NCBI GenBank assembly: GCA_016198945.1
Contig: JACQHO010000113.1
Span: forward strand, 1-6,112
DNA length: 6,112 nucleotides
Origin: Nitrospirota bacterium
Lineage (GTDB): Bacteria; Nitrospirota; Nitrospiria; JACQBZ01
Direction: 5' to 3'
The notes under the pieces were generated by a model. That model did no database searches and was not told where the DNA came from. It saw only the letters and a program-made list of their open reading frames with translations. Below are positions 6,029 to 6,112 of this stretch, in pieces (positions within the stretch are counted from its first letter, which is position 1; every line of letters begins with the position of its first letter). Made by a program: the position numbers and the translations under genes.

Positions 6029-6112
6029 ACCCCGCCGCAAACAAATCACACCGTTCTCGGTAAAACAAAATCAGTGTCGCTTGCCCGGTTCGATCGGGCG
6101 TGAAGCGGGCGC

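Noticed and set aside
6083..6099. Stem GCCCG-GTTCGAT-CGGGC near the right edge, looked at as a tRNA T-arm or terminator
   Set aside because: The TTCGA falls one base off the T-loop register, no other tRNA arms are visible upstream, and there is no T-run after it. No gene could be supported in 6029-6112.

Overview
The window carries one co-directional block of conserved RNA-metabolism and translation genes, all on the + strand and nearly filling it: the 3' end of rbfA (ribosome maturation), a DHH/DHHA1 phosphoesterase in the slot where nrnA (nano-RNase/pAp phosphatase) is often found, truB (tRNA pseudouridine-55 synthase), rpsO (ribosomal protein S15), pnp (polynucleotide phosphorylase) and an M16-family zinc protease. 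The base composition is GC-rich, starts include GTG and TTG, and the gene order is typical of free-living bacteria. The block suggests a GC-rich environmental bacterium, perhaps Nitrospirota- or Desulfobacterota-like. That placement is a weak inference from gene order and style only.

Layout: rbfA ends at 120 and overlaps the DHH gene by an ATGA. The DHH gene is followed after 4 nt by truB (GTG start). A 50-nt gap leads to rpsO, and no ribF lies between truB and rpsO. A 212-nt intergenic region (2409-2620) separates rpsO from pnp. An 18-nt gap follows pnp, then the M16 protease (TTG start), whose frame is continuous with the pnp amber stop. The last 84 nt hold no gene I can support.

The genes fit a functional set: RbfA, TruB and S15 serve ribosome and tRNA production, PNPase degrades RNA 3'-to-5', and a DHH nano-RNase-like enzyme could finish the short oligonucleotides. 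The M16 protease is a frequent neighbour of pnp.

The most unusual content is a set of palindromes. A 25-nt near-perfect palindrome (12-bp arms GGGGACAGATTT around one base) sits in-frame inside truB, just before the catalytic motif, and accounts for about 8 extra residues. An exact copy in the opposite orientation lies directly upstream of the pnp ribosome-binding site. A diverged third copy with a compensatory base-pair change lies just after rpsO. Between the last two is a 67-nt hairpin with 24 of 30 positions paired. The rpsO-pnp spacer is therefore almost entirely potential RNA structure, at the place where PNPase expression is controlled in E. coli. A shorter palindrome of another type lies in the pnp tail. 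I see no novel multi-gene system; the coding-compatible palindromic repeat family is the strongest candidate for something worth follow-up.
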